From CAUZIR01 sp034421295 (GTDB lineage: Bacteria; Chloroflexota; Dehalococcoidia; Lucifugimonadales; UBA2962), in assembly GCA_034421295.1 (NCBI GenBank), contig DAOUKM010000012.1, forward strand, positions 124,001 to 188,000: a DNA stretch of 64,000 bases. The letters run 5' to 3'. Under the pieces are notes generated by a model, which was not told the origin of the DNA, did no database searches, and saw only the letters and a program-made list of their open reading frames with translations. This document shows, piece after piece, positions 25,490 through 34,124 of this stretch. Every line of letters begins with the position of its first letter. The stretch's first letter is position 1. The position numbers and the translations under genes were made by a program.

Positions 25490-25722
25490 TATATAATTCA
25501 GAATCGCGATTGTGATGATTTGCACGGTTGATGAAGCAGATCCAATCCGACCTTGAGGCCGGTGCGTAGTAGTCATTTACACAGCTGCCGACTCCAGGCC
25601 CTGCGCGCCGGGCAGCACAGATATATATCAAGAATATACATAATCAATATCAAGGCAAATCGGTTAACAAAATACTCGGGGCGTTAAAGAATGTCCCTCC
25701 GGCAACCGCGCCGGACGGCGGA
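25490..25722. other. AT-rich intergenic region without recognised gene
   Basis: Between the hspR promoter and the small zinc-ribbon gene lies about 230 bp, including two strongly AT-rich blocks (25486-25500 and 25620-25660, with TATATAT and AATATACATAATCAATATC). It stands out against the GC-rich surroundings. It probably holds the plus-strand promoter for the gene at 25744. A 78-codon frame on the minus strand here has no coding character. Confidence 0.4.
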
Positions 25723-25743
25723 ATGGGGGAGAAGGAGGAGATC

Positions 25744-25917
25744 ATGATGCTTTCCCTAAAGAACTGTCCCAGGTGCAAGGGCGATATGCACTCGAACCGG
25801 GACGTTTACGGACCGTACATCGAGTGCCTTCAGTGCGGTTACATGGATTACAACGGCACAACCACGACCGTAGGCACCCGTCTGAAGAAGGGTGCCAAGA
25901 AGCCCGCAGCCGCCTAG
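25744..25917 (+). CDS. 57-aa zinc-ribbon protein
   Basis: Small basic protein with a single zinc ribbon, CPRCKGDMHSNRDVYGPYIE followed by CLQCGYMDYNG: two CxxC pairs separated by 17 residues, then a Lys/Ala-rich tail. The ATG at 25744 follows AAGGAGGAG by six bases, a strong ribosome site; the upstream in-frame ATG at 25723 is not needed. A strong terminator follows, so it is a complete monocistronic unit. The ribbon is closely related to the first ribbon of the 166-aa protein at 11229. Function unknown; nucleic-acid binding is a guess. Confidence 0.85.
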   Translation: MMLSLKNCPRCKGDMHSNRDVYGPYIECLQCGYMDYNGTTTTVGTRLKKGAKKPAAA

Positions 25918-25940
25918 ACGCCCCAGCAGGAGTTTTCGCA

Positions 25941-25976
25941 GAGAGGCCCGCTCCGATGAGCGGGCCTCTCTCTTTT
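25941..25976 (+). terminator. Rho-independent terminator
   Basis: A perfect 13-bp stem (GAGAGGCCCGCTC / GAGCGGGCCTCTC) with a CGAT loop, followed by TCTTTT (25971-25976). It ends the small zinc-ribbon transcript and its T-run touches the stop codon of the converging oxidoreductase gene. Confidence 0.95.
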
Positions 25977-26584
25977 CACCAGAGGTCCTCCCGGAAGCGC
26001 TGCTCCTTCCAGGGGTCGCCCTCCATGTGGTAACCCCTGACCTCCCAGAACCCGGGAGCATCGTCCGCCAGGAACTCCAGGCCGTTCACCCACTTGGCGC
26101 TCTTCCAGCCGTAGCGCTTGGGAACCACCAGCCTCAGCGGTCCCCCGTGCTCGCGGCCCAGATCGGCGCCGTCATGGCGATAGGCGAACAGGACATCGTC
26201 GTCGCACAGCACGTCAAGCGCCACGTTGGTGGAGTAGCCGCCGTAGCTATGGACCATCACGTATCTGGCCTCGGGCAGGGGCTTTACGGCGTCTAGCACG
26301 GCCTTGATTGGCACGCCCTCCCAGGTGTTCTTGAGCCTGCTCCACTGGGTAACGCAGTGGAATTCCGCGTCGATCGTCACGCGGCCCAGGTCGACGAACT
26401 CGTCCCAGTCAAAGGCCCTCTCGGATTCGACCAGGCCGAAGGCGCGCATCCTCCACTCGTTGACATCCACAACGGGCGTCCTGCCGAATGTAAGAACCGG
26501 GAACTTCGCGGTGGTGAACTGCCCCGGGGGCACCCCGTCGTCCGGCTCTCGCGTCCGATTGATCCTGCCTAGCTTCCTTAGCAT
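25976..26584 (-). CDS. Sulfite-oxidase-like molybdopterin oxidoreductase
   Basis: 202-residue single-domain molybdopterin-binding protein of the sulfite oxidase/YedY superfamily. The molybdenum-ligating Cys is in EFHCVTQWSRLKNTWEGV, followed by VMVHSYGGYSTN, the GREHGGPLRLVVPKRYGWKS cofactor loop and WVNGLEF. There is no signal peptide, so it appears cytoplasmic, unlike MsrP. The ATG at 26584 (after GGTAAGG) fits short family members that begin near PPGQFTTAKFPVL; a TTG at 26644 would add 20 residues. Physiological substrate unknown. Confidence 0.88.
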   Translation of the reverse strand: MLRKLGRINRTREPDDGVPPGQFTTAKFPVLTFGRTPVVDVNEWRMRAFGLVESERAFDWDEFVDLGRVTIDAEFHCVTQWSRLKNTWEGVPIKAVLDAVKPLPEARYVMVHSYGGYSTNVALDVLCDDDVLFAYRHDGADLGREHGGPLRLVVPKRYGWKSAKWVNGLEFLADDAPGFWEVRGYHMEGDPWKEQRFREDLW

Positions 26585-26793
26585 CCTTACCTGCCCAAGT
26601 GATTCGGCGACCGGTTCGCGCCGGGCGTAGGCCCGGGCGCTCAAGTCGCAACTCCGTTTCCATTGTCGGTGATAACACCCGTCAATGAAATGGCCGGGCC
26701 CTGGCGCGGAGACGGATCCATCGGGGCGACCGACCTGTTTGGGAGCTCCGGACGCAGGCTCTGGGGCGCCGGGGCAGTGCTAGAATTCGCCGG

Positions 26794-28104
26794 ATGCAAG
26801 CAGAATCCACCTCCCCCCCGACCGAGTTTCCGTCGGGACCGATCCACCGCAAGACGACCCTGGACAACGGCCTGCGCGTCATAACCGGCGAGATGCCCCA
26901 CACCCGATCGGTGAGCATCAGCATATTCGTCGGTGTGGGCTCAAGGCACGAGCCCGACGGGCAGGCGGGGGCCTCCCACTTCCTGGAGCACCTGCTGTTC
27001 AAGGGCACCGAGTCCCGGCCGGAGCCCGAGATGATCAGCGGGGCGGTCGAGGGGGTGGGCGGCATGCTGAACGCCGAGACCGAGCAGGAGTTCACGGTCT
27101 ACTGGTGCAAGGTTCCTCAGCCCTACCTGTTTGACAGCCTTGACCTGCTCATAGACCTCGTGCGCAATCCGCTGCTGCCCGCCGAAGAGGTCGAACGTGA
27201 GCGCTCGGTTGTACTGGACGAACTGGCCATGATCCACGATCACCCTGACTACAAGGTGCAGTCCCTGCTGGACGGGATGCTCTGGCCGGACCACCCGCTG
27301 GGCAGGGACATCGCAGGGACGGGCGAGACCGTCTCCTCACTCAGCCGCGAGACCCTGTTCGGGCACCTGGAGCGCTACTACACGCCCTCGAACGTGGTGG
27401 TGAGCGTCGCCGGAGCAGTGGACCATGATCCCGTCGTCGCCCAGGTCGAGCGCGCCAGCGCCGGCTGGCGCGCCGGGCCCGCCGCCGAGTACGCCACCTA
27501 CAACGGCGTGCCGCGCCAGCCGGCCGTGAGCATGGAATACCGGCGCACCGAGCAGGCCCACCTCTCGATAGGGCTACCGGGCGTATCCCTATTCCACCCG
27601 GACCGCTATGCCCTCGACATGCTGAGTGTTGCGCTCGGCGAGGGGATGAGCAGCCGACTGTTCCTGGAAGTGCGCGAGCGGCGCGGCCTCGCCTACGACG
27701 TTCACTCCTCCGTCACCCACCTGCGGGACTGCGGCTCCTTTCAGATCAGCGCGGGTGCCGAGCCGCGCCGCATATACGAGACGGTCGACACGATACTCTC
27801 GGAGCTCGCATCCATACGCGACGGCATGCCCGAGTCGGAATTCGAAAAGGTCCGTCGCCTGGCTTCGGGACGCCTCATGCTGGGCATGGAAGACACCCGC
27901 GCTGTCTCCTCCTGGTTCGGCCTCCAGGAGATGCTGATGGGACGGATCGTCGGCATCGACGGGGTGATGGAGAGGCTGGGCACCCTCACCTGCGACGACC
28001 TGGACCGCACCGCCGCCTCCCTCTTCGTTTCAGACGGCCTCAGCATGGCCGTGGTGGGGCCATGCCGGGGCAGGCGACGGCTAGAGACCAGTCTGAAGCT
28101 GTAG
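26794..28104 (+). CDS. M16-family zinc protease (processing-peptidase-like)
   Basis: 436-residue pitrilysin-family protease. The inverted zinc motif HFLEH lies at residues 62-66 (ASHFLEHLLFKGT) and the distal Glu in ERERSVVLDELAMIHD. The C-terminal half carries the conserved RRGLAYDVHSS and an inactive-domain structure. The single subunit resembles bacterial M16B peptidases that act on small peptides or leader sequences. The ATG at 26794 leads into the acidic N-terminus QAESTSPPTEFPSGPIHRKT. It is divergent from the molybdopterin gene. Confidence 0.93.
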   Translation: MQAESTSPPTEFPSGPIHRKTTLDNGLRVITGEMPHTRSVSISIFVGVGSRHEPDGQAGASHFLEHLLFKGTESRPEPEMISGAVEGVGGMLNAETEQEFTVYWCKVPQPYLFDSLDLLIDLVRNPLLPAEEVERERSVVLDELAMIHDHPDYKVQSLLDGMLWPDHPLGRDIAGTGETVSSLSRETLFGHLERYYTPSNVVVSVAGAVDHDPVVAQVERASAGWRAGPAAEYATYNGVPRQPAVSMEYRRTEQAHLSIGLPGVSLFHPDRYALDMLSVALGEGMSSRLFLEVRERRGLAYDVHSSVTHLRDCGSFQISAGAEPRRIYETVDTILSELASIRDGMPESEFEKVRRLASGRLMLGMEDTRAVSSWFGLQEMLMGRIVGIDGVMERLGTLTCDDLDRTAASLFVSDGLSMAVVGPCRGRRRLETSLKL

Positions 28105-28174
28105 ACTCCGCCAACGGGCGTGCCCCCCGGCCAGGCCCAGTGCCTTAGGCCCGATAACTTGTTACCCTAATACC

Positions 28175-29359
28175 ATGAGAGAGGTATTCCAGGAAGCCAG
28201 AACACAACTGTCGGGTGGGCACAGGGCGGTAGTGGCGACCGTGGTGCGAACCAAGGGCTCGACGCCCCAGAAGCCGGGCGCCAAGCTGCTCATCCGCGAG
28301 GACGGCTCGGGGGTCGGCACCCTGGGGGGCGGCTGCGTGGAGGGGGACATCTGGTTCGCCGCCAAAGAGCTGCTCAGCAGGGGCGGCCCCGCCCAGTGCC
28401 GCGAGTATCAGCTCAACGAGGATCTCGCCGCGGAGGACGGCCTCGTGTGCGGCGGGACCATGTACTTCCTCATCGACCCCGTCTACCGGCCGCAGGAACT
28501 TCTCTCCTACACCGAGGAGATCGCCGACGCTTACGACGGCAAGGGATCGGTAGCCCTGGCCTCGCTGACAAAGCCCGCCGGCACCGCCGACGGCCCCGTA
28601 ATGTCCGGGGCCGGTACGGGCCGAAAGCTCTTCATCCGCCAGGACGGCTCGACTCAGGGCACCCTCGGTTCGGACCAGCTCGACCAGGACGCCATCGACC
28701 GCGCAAGGTCGCTGATGATCCACGGCAGGAACGAGTACGTGGCGGCGGACGATGGGTCAGAGTACTTCATAGAGGCATACACGACCCCGCCCAGGCTGGT
28801 GCTGGCAGGCGGCGGTCACGTGTCCAAGGCCATCGCCCCGCTCGCAGCCCGGGTCGGATTCCATGTGTACGTCACCGACGACCGCGAGGAGTTCTCGAAT
28901 CCCGAGCGATTCCCGGAGGCGGTCGAAACCGTCACGGCAAATCCCGAGGACGCGATGGCCTCGCTGCCGATCAACCCGAACACCTTCATCATCATCGCGA
29001 CCCGCGGCCACCGCTACGACAACGTCGCCCTGGCCGCCGCGGCCGCCACTCCGGCACACTATGTCGGCCTCCTGGGCTCAAAGCGCAAGATCATCCTCAT
29101 CTACGAGGACCTGCTGAAGATGGGGGTGTCGATCGAGCGGCTACGCGAGCTGCGGTCGCCTGTCGGGCTGGACATCCACGCCCGGACGCCGGACGAGATC
29201 GCGGTCAGCATAGTCTCTGAGATGCTCATGTTCCGCCTCGGTGGGACCGGAGCCGTGATGAAGCTCGACGACGGGCTTGTCGACAAGATCCACGCCAAGC
29301 ACCTGGCCGCCACGGCCGGAGAGCGGGTGCCCGAGGCCGCGGCGGCCGCCCTGGACTGA
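28175..29359 (+). CDS. xdhC: XdhC/CoxI-family molybdenum-cofactor chaperone
   Basis: 394-residue XdhC-type protein with the N-terminal VRTKGSTPQKPGAKLLI and GTLGGGCVEGDIW motifs and a C-terminal Rossmann domain (LVLAGGGHVSKAIAPLA, VTDDREEFSNPERFP, IIIATRGHRYDNVAL, YVGLLGSKRK). XdhC binds molybdenum cofactor and inserts its sulfurated form into xanthine or CO dehydrogenases. No such dehydrogenase lies in the window. The mocA-like gene follows after 43 bp, a common partner. Confidence 0.92.
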   Translation: MREVFQEARTQLSGGHRAVVATVVRTKGSTPQKPGAKLLIREDGSGVGTLGGGCVEGDIWFAAKELLSRGGPAQCREYQLNEDLAAEDGLVCGGTMYFLIDPVYRPQELLSYTEEIADAYDGKGSVALASLTKPAGTADGPVMSGAGTGRKLFIRQDGSTQGTLGSDQLDQDAIDRARSLMIHGRNEYVAADDGSEYFIEAYTTPPRLVLAGGGHVSKAIAPLAARVGFHVYVTDDREEFSNPERFPEAVETVTANPEDAMASLPINPNTFIIIATRGHRYDNVALAAAAATPAHYVGLLGSKRKIILIYEDLLKMGVSIERLRELRSPVGLDIHARTPDEIAVSIVSEMLMFRLGGTGAVMKLDDGLVDKIHAKHLAATAGERVPEAAAAALD

Positions 29360-29402
29360 GCGGCCGGCCTGCAGAAGCCGGCATCCAGGCGACGGCCCCC
29401 AG

Positions 29403-30026
29403 ATGACCGTTTCAGCGATCCTCACCGCGGCCGGTGAGTCGAGCAGGATGGGCAGCCCGAAGCCGCTGCTTCCCTGGCCGTCTGGGCGCGGTGACGACAT
29501 GACGCTGGTCGAGTACCAGGTCTCCCAGCTCCGCTGCGCCGGCATCGACGAGATCGTCGTCGTCCTCGGTCACAGGGCGGAGGAGGTCGAACCGCTCGTA
29601 CGCGGCGCCGGCGTGCAGAGCGTCCTGAACCCCGACTACCACAGCGGTAAGACCACCTCCATCAGAGCGGGCCTTGCGAAGATAGACGCCCGCGCCTGCA
29701 CGGTCATGTTGCTTGCGGTCGATCAGCCGCGCCCGGCCTCCATAATCCGCCGCGTGCTCGAGGCCCACGCGCTGAACGGTGCCTCGGTCACTTCGCCCCT
29801 GCATCGCGGCAGGGGAGGCCATCCGATCGCTTTCGACTCGCTCCTGCTTCCCGAGCTGCGCGAGATCACGGAGGAGGGACAGGGCATAAGGGAGGTAATA
29901 GGCCGCCATCTCTCGCGTGTGCACCGGGTAGAGATCGATGATCCGGCGGTACGCCTGGACCTGAACACGCCCGAGGACTACCGGCGAGGTTACGACTCCG
30001 CCGCCGGGTCCGCCGCGGCGACATGA
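29403..30026 (+). CDS. MobA/MocA-like nucleotidyltransferase
   Basis: 207-residue NTP transferase. It opens with the nucleotide-binding LTAAGESSRMGSPKPLLPW, then VVVLGHRAEEVEPLV, LLAVDQPRP (metal-binding Asp) and GGHPIAFD, ending with LDLNTPEDYRR. This is the MocA pattern (CTP:molybdopterin cytidylyltransferase), which makes molybdopterin cytosine dinucleotide for xanthine-dehydrogenase-family enzymes. Pairing with xdhC supports that role, although an ATP- or GTP-using relative cannot be excluded. Confidence 0.86.
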   Translation: MTVSAILTAAGESSRMGSPKPLLPWPSGRGDDMTLVEYQVSQLRCAGIDEIVVVLGHRAEEVEPLVRGAGVQSVLNPDYHSGKTTSIRAGLAKIDARACTVMLLAVDQPRPASIIRRVLEAHALNGASVTSPLHRGRGGHPIAFDSLLLPELREITEEGQGIREVIGRHLSRVHRVEIDDPAVRLDLNTPEDYRRGYDSAAGSAAAT

Positions 30027-30072
30027 CAGGCCCGGCCGTGCGCCCACCGATGCGGGAGGGGATCCGGCCAGG

Positions 30073-30846
30073 CTAACCCTTGAGGTAGACTCCGTCCGGG
30101 TCCAGTTCCCCGCGCAGGAGCTCTACGATCTCGGCCGATGGGGGCTCCATCGTCGGCAGCCGCGAGCGCTCCCGCCCGAGCTCGAATCCCGTCTTGCTCT
30201 GCACATCGTCAAAGCCCGTGCCCGGCGCAAGCGCGGCCACCGACAGCGTCCCCGTTGAACGGTCGATCTCCATCACGCACAGGTCCGTGATAACGGAGAT
30301 CCTGGGATAGTGAACGGGAAGGCCGGCCCTCTTCCTCGCGTCCGGGCCATCCAGATAGCCGGGGCTGGTGATGTAGTCGCAGCGCTCAGGAAAGCGCCGC
30401 AGCTCGTGCCTGGTGATGATCAGGATACGCGGGGAGTGCGAGGCAAGATCGTTTGCGCCTCCGCTTCCCGGGAGCCTTACTTTCGGGCGGCTCGGGTCGC
30501 CTATGACCGTGGAGTTGAGATTGGCGTACCTGTCGACCTGCGCGCCTCCGAGGAAGGAGACGTCGGCGATCCCGCGCTGCAGGATGCCGCCGAGCGAATC
30601 GAGCAGCGAGCCATGGCGAACCGCCCTGTGCATGACCCTGGGATCGGAGACCGAGACCGGCGTCGGCAGCACCCTGGGCGCAACGGGCCCGGTCTCGACC
30701 ACGTAGCACATGCCGGGGGCATGGGTTCGCTGGGCCAGCAGCCCGGCGACCATCGGCAGGCCCGTGCCTACCAGCACGACATCGCCATCGTGTATGTGGC
30801 GCGAAGCCTCGGTGACCATCAGTTCGTCCGGGCGCCAGTCTGTCAT
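30073..30846 (-). CDS. CoA-transferase, beta subunit
   Basis: 257-residue family I CoA-transferase subunit of the glutaconate/IpdB type. YVVETG near residue 51 carries a Glu at the position of the active-site Glu of glutaconate CoA-transferase B. SFLGGAQVDRYANLNSTVIG and the glycine-rich PGSGGANDLAS are conserved. It is 55 bp after the alpha subunit. Acyl donor and acceptor are unknown; IpdAB-type ring-opening hydrolases share this fold, so a hydrolase role is the main alternative. Confidence 0.88.
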   Translation of the reverse strand: MTDWRPDELMVTEASRHIHDGDVVLVGTGLPMVAGLLAQRTHAPGMCYVVETGPVAPRVLPTPVSVSDPRVMHRAVRHGSLLDSLGGILQRGIADVSFLGGAQVDRYANLNSTVIGDPSRPKVRLPGSGGANDLASHSPRILIITRHELRRFPERCDYITSPGYLDGPDARKRAGLPVHYPRISVITDLCVMEIDRSTGTLSVAALAPGTGFDDVQSKTGFELGRERSRLPTMEPPSAEIVELLRGELDPDGVYLKG

Positions 30847-30901
30847 GGCCTGAAACTCCGAACGTGGCTCTCGCCGGCCGGGCCGGGATGGAACGGGCGC
30901 C

Positions 30902-31831
30902 TCACAGCATCCGCTCCATCTCGGAGACCAGCAACGCGCGCCTCTCGTCGGTCAGCGCCCAGTCCAAAAAGCCTCCGAAATCGCGCGGCTCGTTGACCGC
31001 ACGCCGCAGATAGTCCGCGTATTGATCTCCTCCTGCCCGGGCCAAACGCTGGTACTCAACGATGTGCTCGCGGTCGTGCTCGTAGTGCCCGTAGACCGAC
31101 GTCGGATAGGCGCCAAACGGCTCAACCACCACGGCGTCGACGAACAGGTAGGGCACCGTGGTCTCGGCCGGATGATCGCGGAAATACTCCGGTCCGACCA
31201 GCTCCTCGCAGCTCACGACCACCGCCCTGGAGGCCTTTACCATCTCGGGCTCGTGCGTCGAAAAACCCTGTATGGAGAAGTTGCCGCGTGCATCCGCCCT
31301 CTGCGCATGAACCACGGACACATCCGGGCTCAGCGCCGGGAGCAGCGCGACGGGCCCTGCGTCATCGGAGAAGGGATCGTCGATAACGGCGACCTCCCTT
31401 CCGGGTCCCTCGGTGCGCTTGGTCTCGATGATGTCCGAGCCCAGCAGGCTCTTTATCGGCATGAAGGGCAGGCCCAGTGACGCCGCCAGGAACCGCGAGG
31501 CCATGGCCAGATGGCTGTAGTCGCCGATGGAGATCGAGCCCGCTTCGGCGGCCGCACGCCAGCGGAAGGCGGTGCCGTATCGCTCGAGGTTGCCGGTCCC
31601 GCACTCGGTCCGCATAACAAGGCCAGCGCCCACCAGCAGATCCATCGACATCGCCAGATTGCAGCCCACGACCGTAAGGTCGCCCCTGCCCTTGCGCGCT
31701 ATCTCGAACGACAGGGCCATCGGACACCGGCCGATGCTCTGTCCCCCCATGCCCAGCACCGCGCCGGCAGGCACGAAGCGATCGACCGCCTCTGAGGCCG
31801 TCATCAACTTGTTCGTCAGTGTCTTTCCCAT
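30902..31831 (-). CDS. CoA-transferase, alpha subunit
   Basis: 309-residue partner of the beta subunit, with the family GAVLGMGGQSIGRCPMALSF loop (CoA-binding region), GDLTVVGCNLAMSMDLLVGA, the central LLGSDI segment and VSVVHAQRADARGNFSIQGF. The layout matches glutaconate CoA-transferase A/IpdA. It is the first gene of a two-gene operon. Substrate not determined. Divergent from the M24 peptidase gene, with a 125-bp spacer. Confidence 0.88.
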   Translation of the reverse strand: MGKTLTNKLMTASEAVDRFVPAGAVLGMGGQSIGRCPMALSFEIARKGRGDLTVVGCNLAMSMDLLVGAGLVMRTECGTGNLERYGTAFRWRAAAEAGSISIGDYSHLAMASRFLAASLGLPFMPIKSLLGSDIIETKRTEGPGREVAVIDDPFSDDAGPVALLPALSPDVSVVHAQRADARGNFSIQGFSTHEPEMVKASRAVVVSCEELVGPEYFRDHPAETTVPYLFVDAVVVEPFGAYPTSVYGHYEHDREHIVEYQRLARAGGDQYADYLRRAVNEPRDFGGFLDWALTDERRALLVSEMERML

Positions 31832-31956
31832 CGGTACGCACCGGCCCGCGTTCCCGGGCGGCCCGAAATTGTAGCAGGCCCCAAGGTGCCGATATCATGG
31901 GCCCGGCCCCATGGGGCGGCCGGGAATTAAACCTAGCAGATGGACCCATCTATCCA

Positions 31957-33135
31957 ATGAGACAGTTCTCTCAAATCGCCGAGCAGGCCCGGGAGTTCAT
32001 GGCCGAGCAGCAGATCGGCGGCTGGCTGATCTACGACTACCGCTACTCCAACCCCGTGATGTGGGACGCCCTCGGGCCGGTGTCCTTCCTGACCCGCCCC
32101 TGCTGGCTGTGGATTCCAGCCGAGGGCTCGCCCGTCCTCATGCCCAGCACCGTCGACCTGAGTCGTTACGCCGAGGTCCAGGTCGATAAAAGGCCCTGGT
32201 CTCGCCGCGACGAGATGATCGAACTGGTCCACTGCGCGGTGGCCGGAGCGGGGAGGGTCGCGATGGAGTATTCGCCCAGGGCTGAGCTTCCCCGGGCCGC
32301 CCGAGTGGACGCGGGCACCGTTGAGCTGGTGCGCGAGGCCGATGTGGAGGTAGTGTCGTCGGCCGACCTGTTTCAATACGCCACGCAGCGATGGGGCCCG
32401 GAGCAGCTGGCCTCGCACAGGGAGGCGGCCGACCGGCTGTCGGAGATCGTGCTCGACGCCTATCGGTTCATCGGCGAGCATCTGTCCTCAGGAGTCACCG
32501 AGTACGTGGTGGCGGAGTTCATTCGCCGCCGCTTTGGAGAGGAGGGCATGGCCATCCTGGACGGCCCCGTCGTGGCGGCCAATGCAAACTCTGCCGATCC
32601 GCACTACGAGCCGCCGCCCGACGGTTCCTCGTCTATCAGGGCGGGCGACTGGGTCCTCATCGACCTGTGGTCCCACATGGAGGGAGAGACCACGATGGCC
32701 GCCGACATCACCTGGACAGGTTTCGTCGGCCGCCAGGTGCCGGCAAGACACCGGGAGGTGTTCGATATCGTGGTCGGCGCACGCGATGCGGCCCTCGAGC
32801 ACCTGCAGGCGGCTCACCTGCGGGGCGATACGCTCATGGGCTGGGAGATGGACAAGGTTGCAAGAGATTTCATATCCGAAGCCGGATATGGCGATTACTT
32901 CGGGCATCGCCTGGGGCACAGCATAGGGCGCGAGATCCACTCCAACGCCGTCAATCTCGACGGCTACGAGACCAGGGACACTAGGCGGATCATTCCGGGA
33001 ATCTGTTTCTCCGTAGAGCCTGGCATATACCTGCCCGACTTCGGCGTCCGATCAGAGATCGACGTCTATCTGTCCACGGACGGTCCGCTGGTGACGACCA
33101 CCAGGCAGCGCGAGCCGGTGCTGGTGACGACGTAG
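31957..33135 (+). CDS. M24-family metallopeptidase (Xaa-Pro aminopeptidase-like)
   Basis: 392-residue protein with an N-terminal creatinase-like domain (about residues 1-150) and a C-terminal pita-bread domain. Metal ligands appear in LIDLWSHMEGETTMAADITW (Asp pair), the His of GHRLGHSIGREIHS and the Glu residues of FSVEPGIYLPDFGVRSEID. The second Asp of the usual DxGxxxxxYxSDxTR motif reads AADITW, so the metal site seems complete. The ATG at 31957 gives the usual N-terminal start (RQFSQIAEQAREFM); the frame to 31819 is non-coding read-through. Confidence 0.9.
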   Translation: MRQFSQIAEQAREFMAEQQIGGWLIYDYRYSNPVMWDALGPVSFLTRPCWLWIPAEGSPVLMPSTVDLSRYAEVQVDKRPWSRRDEMIELVHCAVAGAGRVAMEYSPRAELPRAARVDAGTVELVREADVEVVSSADLFQYATQRWGPEQLASHREAADRLSEIVLDAYRFIGEHLSSGVTEYVVAEFIRRRFGEEGMAILDGPVVAANANSADPHYEPPPDGSSSIRAGDWVLIDLWSHMEGETTMAADITWTGFVGRQVPARHREVFDIVVGARDAALEHLQAAHLRGDTLMGWEMDKVARDFISEAGYGDYFGHRLGHSIGREIHSNAVNLDGYETRDTRRIIPGICFSVEPGIYLPDFGVRSEIDVYLSTDGPLVTTTRQREPVLVTT

Positions 33136-33211
33136 CCGGGCACCCCGGACACCACCGTCCCACCTGCGGCCGTCGCGGCCTGGCACACCGGCCTCGGGGC
33201 CTGAGGGCCTA

Positions 33212-33355
33212 CTAGTCCGACGATGGCAGCCGCTTCGGCTGCTGGACCACCATTTCCTGGCCGTTGCACTTGACCACGCCCGGGCCGGCCTTGGTGCATA
33301 GCAGCGTAACGCCGGTGTCCAGGGCCCTGTAGCGCTTGCCGAGCTGAGTGACCAC
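33212..33355 (-). CDS. Degenerate desulforedoxin-like mini-protein
   Basis: 47 residues from a GTG at 33355: MVTQLGKRYRALDTGVTLL then C-TKAGPGVVKCNGQEM. The framework (QLGKRYR...TKAGPG...C.G..M) matches the desulforedoxin/superoxide-reductase N-terminal domain. The first Cys pair reads ALDTG instead of CxxCG, and the last CC is CN, leaving only two cysteines. It starts 2 bp after the next small gene's stop. It either lost metal binding or uses a different site. Confidence 0.55.
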   Translation of the reverse strand: MVTQLGKRYRALDTGVTLLCTKAGPGVVKCNGQEMVVQQPKRLPSSD

Positions 33356-33357
33356 GG

Positions 33358-33489
33358 CTAGCTCTTGGGAACCAGCGGCCGGTCGCAGCACGTCAGGGCG
33401 CCATCGCCCCCACGGGTTACGACGAACTCGGCCCCACACTTCACGCAGGCCAAGCGCACCCCGGTCTTATTGGTAGGAACAACGGACAT
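33358..33489 (-). CDS. Desulforedoxin-like mini-protein
   Basis: 43 residues from the ATG at 33489. RLACVKCGAEFVVTRGGDGA followed by LTCCDRPLV gives four cysteines in the CxxC...CC arrangement of desulforedoxin, which binds one iron or zinc. It is directly upstream of a degenerate homologue. Too short for most gene finders. The role (electron carrier or structural zinc knuckle) is open. Confidence 0.65.
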   Translation of the reverse strand: MSVVPTNKTGVRLACVKCGAEFVVTRGGDGALTCCDRPLVPKS

Positions 33490-33714
33490 GTCTGCTGGAT
33501 TATATCCATCCTGCGCGGGAGCACGCTTGCTAAAGACGACCGGAGGCAAACCTAACCGCTCCTCCCCGCAGCAGCAGCCCGAATGGAGTTGCCGCCACGT
33601 CGAGCGCCCGTCCCCGGCACGGCAGCAGCGTCGGCTGCGAATTCGGGGAAGACGCACGCCTTCACCCCCGGCGTGACGTAACGCTGCGCTGGCTGGCCTG
33701 GATTACGCCCCGGA

Positions 33715-33720
33715 TATAAT
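33715..33720 (+). promoter_or_regulatory. -10 element of the tRNA-Leu gene
   Basis: Perfect TATAAT, 18 bases before the mature tRNA 5' end. No good -35 hexamer sits 16-18 bp upstream (GCTGGC is the best). Confidence 0.5.
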
Positions 33721-33738
33721 CAGACCCCTGGCCAGCAG

Positions 33739-33823
33739 GGGGAAGTGTCGGAACTGGTAGACGAGCAGGATTTAGGATCCTGTGCCGCAAGGCGTGCGGG
33801 TTCGAATCCCGCCTTCCCCACCA
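33739..33823 (+). tRNA. tRNA-Leu (anticodon UAG)
   Basis: 85 nt including an encoded CCA. Acceptor GGGGAAG pairs with CTTCCCC (33813-33819) plus discriminator A. The anticodon stem CAGGA/TCCTG encloses TTTAGGA, giving anticodon TAG. A long variable arm (GTGCCGCAAGGCGT region) and T arm GCGGG-TTCGAAT-CCCGC confirm a class II leucine tRNA. Confidence 0.97.
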
Positions 33824-34124
33824 TCTTGGACTTCGATACCGGCATTGCCTTCTGCACAGAGGACAGTAGAAAGCCGTCCGGCCCTCCAAAGGAGAATGGC
33901 TGCGGCTCCATAGTCGCGATGGACCTGTCCGAAGGCATGCTGCCCGAGGCAAGGAAGGCCGGAGCGTACGAGAGCAATGACCAGATGGTCCCAGATGATC
34001 ATGGGGGAGCCCCTGGCATGCGAGGCCAACAGCTCTGACACGGCTGAGAGCGTCGGTGTCTTCACCGTCGGACACATCCCGGCCAGGGGCCTCGATGAAC
34101 GGTGCGCCCTTTCAGACCGGGTGG
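33824..34124. other. Intergenic region, nothing recognised
   Basis: About 300 bp between tRNA-Leu and the 3' end of the radical SAM gene. Frames crossing it have no recognisable domain, and no terminator with a T-run was found. Confidence 0.4.

Noticed and set aside
25395..25631. 78-codon minus-strand ORF before hspR
   Set aside because: It covers the promoter and operator and has no coding character.
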